Shown piece by piece: positions 59,612-64,000 of a DNA stretch of 64,000 bases (its first letter is position 1; the number at the start of each line of letters is the position of its first letter). The notes below the pieces were generated by a model. That model saw only the letters and a list, made by a program, of their open reading frames with translations, was not told the DNA's origin and made no database searches. This DNA is from JAIUNP01 sp020161975 (lineage in GTDB: Bacteria; Pseudomonadota; Alphaproteobacteria; Rhizobiales; Beijerinckiaceae), in NCBI GenBank assembly GCA_036745275.1, contig DAIOGK010000005.1, positions 139,784 to 203,783 on the forward strand. Direction: 5' to 3'. The position numbers and the translations under genes are program-made.

Positions 59612-61138
59612 ATGAGCTTTGAACCGTCCTTTGAACGTTTCGCCAGCGCGTATGAGCGGGGCGAAAGCCAGTGCCTGATCACGCGGCTCGTCGCCGATCT
59701 TGAAACGCCGGTCTCGGCCTCGATGAAACTGCGCGCCGCCTTTCCGGGGCCGAGTATCCTGCTGGAATCGGTGGAAGGTGGCGCGGTGCGCGGGCGCTAT
59801 TCCATCATTGGTCTTGCGCCGGATGTGCTGTGGCGCTGCATCGACGGCATACCGTCGGTGGCGCTCAATGGCGGAGCGTTCGTTGAGCAGGACGAAGCAC
59901 CGCTCGACAGCCTGCGCAGCTTGCTGAAAATCTCGGCTCTGCCGCTCGATGAAACCTTGCCGCCCATGGCCTGCGGCGTCTTCGGCTATCTCGGCTATGA
60001 CATGGTGCGGCAGATGGAACGGCTGGCTCCGGCCAAACCGGATCCGATCGGCGTGCCCGATGCACTGCTGATCCGCCCGCGCCTTGTGGTGGTCTTCGAT
60101 GCGGTGAAGGACGAGATGGTCATCGTCACGCCCGTCCGTCCGATGCCAGGCGTTTCGGCGAAAGCGGCCTATGAAGCGGCCTCCGATCACCTTGACAGGG
60201 CGCTCGCCGCGCTCGAAGGCCCGCTGCACCATGAGACCCGCGCGGAAGAAGCAGCGCGCATCGCAGCGCTGATTGCTGCCGAACCCAAGGCAAGGTCCAA
60301 CACTGCGCCGGAGGACTATCTCGCCATGGTGGCGCGGGCAAAGGAGTATATCCTCGCCGGCGACATCTTCCAGGTGGTGCTGAGCCAGCGCTTCAGCCAG
60401 CCGTTCGACCTGCCAGCCTTTTCGCTTTACCGCGCACTGCGCCGGGTCAACCCCTCGCCCTATCTCTGCTATCTCGATTTCGAGGGTTTCCAGATCGTCT
60501 GTTCATCGCCGGAGATCCTGGTGAAGGTGCGCGACGGCAAGGTCACGGTGCGCCCCATCGCGGGCACGCGGCGGCGCGGCGCCACGGCGCAGGAGGACCG
60601 CGCACTGGAGGCCGAGTTGCTCGCCGACCCCAAGGAGCGGGCCGAGCATCTGATGCTGCTGGATCTTGGCCGCAACGATGCGGGTCGTGTTTCGGCGGTC
60701 GGCACGGTCAAGGTGACGGACAGCTATTTCGTCGAGCGCTACAGTCAGGTGATTCACATCGTCTCGAATGTCGAGGGCGTCGTTGCCGAGGGCGTGGACG
60801 CAATAGACTGCCTCGCGGCGGGCTTTCCGGCAGGCACCGTTTCGGGGGCGCCAAAGGTGCGGGCCATGGAGATCATCGACGAGCTGGAGAAGGACAAGCG
60901 CGGCCCCTATGCGGGCTGCATTGGCTATTTCGGCGCCGACGGCACCTTCGATTCCTGCATCGTGTTGCGCACGGCCATCGTGAAAGACGGCGTGATGCAC
61001 GTACAGTCCGGTGCCGGAATCGTGCATGATTCCGATCCACAATCCGAGCAGACAGAATGCGAGAACAAGGCGAAAGCGCTGTTCCGCGCGGCTGACACTG
61101 CGCTGCGTTTTGCCTCGCAGGCACGACGGGGGCAGTGA
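59612..61138 (+). CDS. trpE: Anthranilate synthase component I
   Basis: A 508-residue chorismate-utilising enzyme starting MSFEPSFERFASAYERG. The tryptophan-feedback motif LLESVE near the N-terminus, and the core PIAGTRRRGATAQEDRALEAELLADPKERAEHLMLLDLGRNDAGRV, cut here by prose spacing in the field, are both complete. The trpG start overlaps by spacing: stop at 61138, ATG at 61140. It makes anthranilate with TrpG. Confidence 0.95.
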   Translation: MSFEPSFERFASAYERGESQCLITRLVADLETPVSASMKLRAAFPGPSILLESVEGGAVRGRYSIIGLAPDVLWRCIDGIPSVALNGGAFVEQDEAPLDSLRSLLKISALPLDETLPPMACGVFGYLGYDMVRQMERLAPAKPDPIGVPDALLIRPRLVVVFDAVKDEMVIVTPVRPMPGVSAKAAYEAASDHLDRALAALEGPLHHETRAEEAARIAALIAAEPKARSNTAPEDYLAMVARAKEYILAGDIFQVVLSQRFSQPFDLPAFSLYRALRRVNPSPYLCYLDFEGFQIVCSSPEILVKVRDGKVTVRPIAGTRRRGATAQEDRALEAELLADPKERAEHLMLLDLGRNDAGRVSAVGTVKVTDSYFVERYSQVIHIVSNVEGVVAEGVDAIDCLAAGFPAGTVSGAPKVRAMEIIDELEKDKRGPYAGCIGYFGADGTFDSCIVLRTAIVKDGVMHVQSGAGIVHDSDPQSEQTECENKAKALFRAADTALRFASQARRGQ

Positions 61139-61139
61139 T

Positions 61140-61724
61140 ATGAAACTCCTTCTGCTCGACAATTACGACAGCTTCACCTTCAACCTCTACCATCTGTTCG
61201 GCAGCCTCGGCCCGAAGGTCGAGGTGGTGCGCAACGATCAGATCACCGTGCCGGAGGTGATGGCGCGCGGCTATGACGCACTGGTGCTTTCGCCCGGCCC
61301 CTGCACGCCGGATGAAGCAGGCATCATGCTTGATCTGATCGGCGCAGCGGCGGGAAAATTGCCGATTTTCGGCGTCTGCCTCGGTCATCAGGCTATCGGC
61401 CAGGCTTTTGGCGGCAAAGTGGTGCGCGCCCCTGCCCCATTGCATGGCAAGGTTTCTACGGTGAACCACAACGGGCGCGGGCTGTTCCGCGGCGTCAACG
61501 GCCCCTTTGCCGCAGCGCGCTATCATTCGCTGGTGGTGGACCGGGCCTCGCTCCCTCCGGATTTCGAAATCGCGGCGGAAGCCGACGGCCTGATCATGGC
61601 CGCTTCGCACCGCACCCTGCCGATCCATGGCGTGCAGTTCCACCCCGAAAGCATTGCCTCCGAGCATGGCGCAACGCTTTGCCGGAACTTCCTTGATCTG
61701 GCCGGGGACTGGAAGAAGCCCTGA
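61140..61724 (+). CDS. trpG: Anthranilate synthase component II (glutamine amidotransferase)
   Basis: A 194-residue class I glutamine amidotransferase starting MKLLLLDNYDSFTFNLYHLF. Cys80 in FGVCLGHQAIGQAFGG, HGKVSTVNH and HPESIASEHG supply the triad. The frame of trpG opens 1 nt after the trpE stop, so they are co-translated. Confidence 0.95.
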   Translation: MKLLLLDNYDSFTFNLYHLFGSLGPKVEVVRNDQITVPEVMARGYDALVLSPGPCTPDEAGIMLDLIGAAAGKLPIFGVCLGHQAIGQAFGGKVVRAPAPLHGKVSTVNHNGRGLFRGVNGPFAAARYHSLVVDRASLPPDFEIAAEADGLIMAASHRTLPIHGVQFHPESIASEHGATLCRNFLDLAGDWKKP

Positions 61725-61845
61725 AACAAGCCCAAAACATCGTCACGAGCGGACTTGTCCCGACCTTCCACGAATTGTAACACCGAGAATACGGATGTCC
61801 GCCACATAGGCAGACAGGACAAGGCTTGAGTAGGAGAACAGCGCG

Positions 61846-62859
61846 TTGGACAGTTTCAAGCCCCTGATCGCCAAGGTCGCCACCGGCGTAACGCTGACGC
61901 GTGAGGAAGCGACGCTTGCATTCTCGCAGATATTGTCGGGCGGCTCCACCCCGTCGCAGACCGGCGCCTTCCTGATGGCGCTGCGTGTGCGCGGCGAAAC
62001 GGTTGACGAGATTCAGGGCGCGGTGTCAGCCATGCGCGCCAAGATGGTGCCGGTGAGTGCCCCCGATGATGCAATGGATGTCGTCGGCACCGGCGGCGAT
62101 GCATCGGGCAGTTGGAACGTTTCCACACTTGCCGGGCTGATCGTCGCCGCCTGCGGCGTGCCGGTAGCAAAACACGGCAACCGCGCCGCGTCCTCGAAAT
62201 CCGGCGCGGCGGATGTGTTGCAGGCGCTCGGCGTCAAGGTTGGCGTGGCGCCGGAGGTGATCACCGCCTCCATCGCGGCCTGCAACTTCGGCTTCATGCT
62301 GGCCCCCGCGCATCACCCCTCGATGCGCCACGTCGCGCCCGTGCGCGTCGAGCTTGGCACGCGGACGATTTTCAACCTGCTCGGCCCGCTCGCCAATCCC
62401 GCCAATGTCAAGCGCACGCTGATCGGCGTCTTTTCCCCCGCCTGGCTTATGCCGGTGGCAGAAACGCTGCGCGGCCTCGGCACGACACGGGCCTGGATCA
62501 TCCACGGGTCCGATGGTCTGGACGAGATCACCACCACTGGCCCAACCGAGGGCGTCAGCCTGGCCGATGGCGTCATTACTCCGTTTACGGTGACGCCCGA
62601 GGAAGCGGGGCTGGTCCGCGCCAATCCGGCGGATCTCAAGGGCGGCGAGCCGAGCCAGAACGCCGAGGCGCTGCGCGCCGTGGTTGATGGTGTCAAAACG
62701 GCCTATCGTGACATCGCCGTGCTGAACGCAGCTGGTGCGCTGGTGGTCGCGGGCCGCGCCAGAACACTCAAGGACGGCGCGGAACAGGCCGCTGCCGCCA
62801 TCGACAGCGGCAAGCTGCGCGCGGTGCTCGAAAAAACGACCGCAGTAACAAACGCCTGA
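61846..62859 (+). CDS. trpD: Anthranilate phosphoribosyltransferase
   Basis: A 337-residue enzyme from a TTG with AGGAG at 9 nt. PRPP loop VVGTGGDASGSWNVSTLAG and KHGNRAASSKSGAADVLQALGV are intact. It adds phosphoribose to anthranilate. trpC does not follow: a strong terminator and then rplA are next. 122 nt separate it from trpG with no visible leader peptide. Confidence 0.94.
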   Translation: MDSFKPLIAKVATGVTLTREEATLAFSQILSGGSTPSQTGAFLMALRVRGETVDEIQGAVSAMRAKMVPVSAPDDAMDVVGTGGDASGSWNVSTLAGLIVAACGVPVAKHGNRAASSKSGAADVLQALGVKVGVAPEVITASIAACNFGFMLAPAHHPSMRHVAPVRVELGTRTIFNLLGPLANPANVKRTLIGVFSPAWLMPVAETLRGLGTTRAWIIHGSDGLDEITTTGPTEGVSLADGVITPFTVTPEEAGLVRANPADLKGGEPSQNAEALRAVVDGVKTAYRDIAVLNAAGALVVAGRARTLKDGAEQAAAAIDSGKLRAVLEKTTAVTNA

Positions 62860-62895
62860 GGCTGCGACAGCGACCACCAGCCCTGCTCACAAACA

Positions 62896-62923
62896 AAAAC
62901 CCCGGCCTTTCGACCGGGGTTTT
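62896..62923. terminator. Bidirectional intrinsic terminator between trpD and rplA
   Basis: AAAACCCCGG, 8-nt loop, CCGGGGTTTT: 6-bp GC stem with A/T arms. It serves convergent trpD (+) and rplA (-). Confidence 0.88.
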
Positions 62924-62947
62924 GCATATCCTGTGTGGCAGAAGCGC

Positions 62948-63643
62948 TTACGCGGTCAGCGACGACAGATCGACCTTCACGCCCGGACCCATCGACGAGG
63001 TGATGGAGGCACGCAGCAGATACTGTCCCTTGGCACCGGTCGGCTTGGCCTTGATCACCGCATCGGCAAAGGCGCGGATATTCTGCTCAAGCTTCTCGTC
63101 CGAGAACGAGGCCTTGCCCACGCCGCCGTGCACGATGCCGGCCTTCTCGGCACGGAATTCGACGGCACCGCCCTTGGCACCCTTGACAGCACCGGTGACA
63201 TCCATGGTCACCGTGCCGACGCGTGGGTTCGGCATCAGGCCGCGCGGGCCCAGCACCTTGCCGAGACGGCCGACGAGGCCCATCATGTCCGGGGTCGCGA
63301 TGCAGCGGTCGAAATCGATATTGCCACCGTTGACCTTCTCGAACAGGTCCTCGGCGCCCACGATATCGGCACCGGCAGCCTTGGCTTCATCAGCCTTCGG
63401 GCCACGGGCAAACACCGCGACGCGCACGGTACGACCAGAGCCGTTCGGCAGGTTGCAGACGCCGCGCACGACCTGATCGGCGTGACGCGGATCGACGCCG
63501 AGGTTCAGCGCAACCTCGATGGTCTCATCGAACTTGGCAGAGGCCCGCTCCTTGATCAGCTTCACAGCCTCGGCGAGCGGATAGAGCTTGATGCGATCAA
63601 TGCCCTCACGGGACTTGGCGACGCGCTTGGAAACGTTGCTCAT
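62948..63643 (-). CDS. rplA: 50S ribosomal protein L1
   Basis: A 231-residue L1. FDETIEVALNLGVDPRHADQVVRG, GSGRTVRVAVFA, GKVLGPRGLMPNPRVGTVT, and the C-terminal SSMGPGVKVDLSSL are characteristic. It follows rplK with only 3 nt between, as in the conserved L11-L1 operon. L1 represses its own operon in many bacteria by binding the mRNA; not assessed here. Confidence 0.97.
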   Translation of the reverse strand: MSNVSKRVAKSREGIDRIKLYPLAEAVKLIKERASAKFDETIEVALNLGVDPRHADQVVRGVCNLPNGSGRTVRVAVFARGPKADEAKAAGADIVGAEDLFEKVNGGNIDFDRCIATPDMMGLVGRLGKVLGPRGLMPNPRVGTVTMDVTGAVKGAKGGAVEFRAEKAGIVHGGVGKASFSDEKLEQNIRAFADAVIKAKPTGAKGQYLLRASITSSMGPGVKVDLSSLTA

Positions 63644-63646
63644 GAC

Positions 63647-64000
63647 TTACCCCACCACCTCAAGGCCCATCGACTTGGCGGAACCGGCGATCATCTGCGA
63701 AGCAGCTTCGACGGTGTCGCAGTTCAGATCGACCATCTTCTTCTCGGCGATCTCCTTGATCTGCGCCATCGTGATCTTGCCCACGGTGCCGCGGCCCGGC
63801 GTCTTGGAGCCGGACTTCAGGTTGATCGCCTTCTTGATGAAGAAGCTGACAGGCGGCTGCTTCATTTCAAAGGTGAAGGAACGGTCCTGATACGCGGTGA
63901 TGATCACCGGGATCGGGGTGCCCTTTTCCATCTGCTGCGTCTTGGCGTTGAACGCCTTGCAGAATTCCATGATGTTCAGGCCGCGCTGACCCAGCGCAGG
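63647..64000 (-). CDS. rplK: 50S ribosomal protein L11, 5'-truncated by window edge
   Basis: The frame continues upstream of the Met at 63970 to the edge: the codons of 63971-64000 read PALGQRGLNI, the normal L11 sequence before MEFCKAFN. So about 25 N-terminal residues lie beyond the window. TPIPVIITAYQDRSFTFEMKQPPVSFFIKKA, GKITMAQIKEIAEKKM and the C-terminal RNA-binding part are intact. Confidence 0.96.
   Translation of the reverse strand, partial: PALGQRGLNIMEFCKAFNAKTQQMEKGTPIPVIITAYQDRSFTFEMKQPPVSFFIKKAINLKSGSKTPGRGTVGKITMAQIKEIAEKKMVDLNCDTVEAASQMIAGSAKSMGLEVVG

Noticed and set aside
61725..61845. Trp leader peptide/attenuator before trpD
   Set aside because: No short ORF with tandem Trp codons and no terminator/antiterminator pair is visible.

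Overview
The window is chromosomal DNA of a high-G+C Gram-negative alphaproteobacterium. The evidence is the cell-cycle pair pleD-divK, the mfd-sdhE neighbourhood, an NDUFA12-type complex I gene, an EipB (DUF1849) envelope protein, a phasin, a B12-dependent ribonucleotide reductase and Kdo synthesis for LPS. The order topA-NUDIX-rpmG-pleD-divK-DUF3572-dinB and eipB-RidA-GDPD-DUF482-HIT-clpS-clpA looks most like Hyphomicrobiales (Rhizobiales). That order-level placement is inference from remembered synteny, not a search.

Layout. 1-5240 is the 3' part of a giant surface or secreted protein (DUF4347 plus twelve Ig-like repeats and two He_PIG-like repeats) whose start lies before the window. 5.5-12.3 kb holds an outer-membrane beta-barrel, a secreted propeller-like protein, a Crp/Fnr regulator heading an operon with spermidine/putrescine-type ABC components, a gamma carbonic anhydrase and a small Gly-rich membrane protein. 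12.3-19.6 kb holds mfd, sdhE, fabD, DUF3253, a phasin, an MsrQ-like haem membrane protein and NDUFA12. 20.2-23.9 kb is nrdJ, preceded by a paired NrdR-like box. 24.0-24.45 kb is a small GIY-YIG nuclease gene flanked by three copies of a 35-nt palindromic repeat; a fourth copy lies at 44.2 kb. 24.5-39.8 kb carries an MBL hydrolase, topA, NUDIX, MFS, rpmG, pleD, divK, DUF3572, dinB, a CoxE-like VWA protein, an extensin-like protein, a MoxR ATPase, rnr and DUF983. 39.9-53.5 kb holds eipB, two RidA proteins, a GDPD phosphodiesterase, a DUF482 protein, a Tat-exported Tyr/Arg-rich protein, HIT, tpiA, a VOC protein, kdsA, an MFS transporter, clpS-clpA followed by an exported ClpP-like protein, and azlCD. 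53.5-64 kb holds a multidomain putative peptidoglycan hydrolase, secG, pyrG, a PpiD-like chaperone, trpE-trpG-trpD, rplA and the start-truncated rplK.

Most of the window is housekeeping in short operons with tight or overlapping junctions (pot-type genes, fabD-sdhE, ridA-gdpd, clpS-clpA-clpP-like, azlCD, trpEG). The accessory signals worth attention are the GIY-YIG/palindrome cassette, the Tyr/Arg-rich Tat protein, the signal-less lysozyme-SH3-NlpC/P60-like protein with a local AT-rich patch, and the internal duplication in the giant repeat protein. No rRNA, tRNA, CRISPR array, prophage or insertion sequence was seen. Start codons were re-chosen from Shine-Dalgarno spacing and family N-termini where the longest open frame began too early. 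All family names come from recognising motifs by eye; no database was searched.
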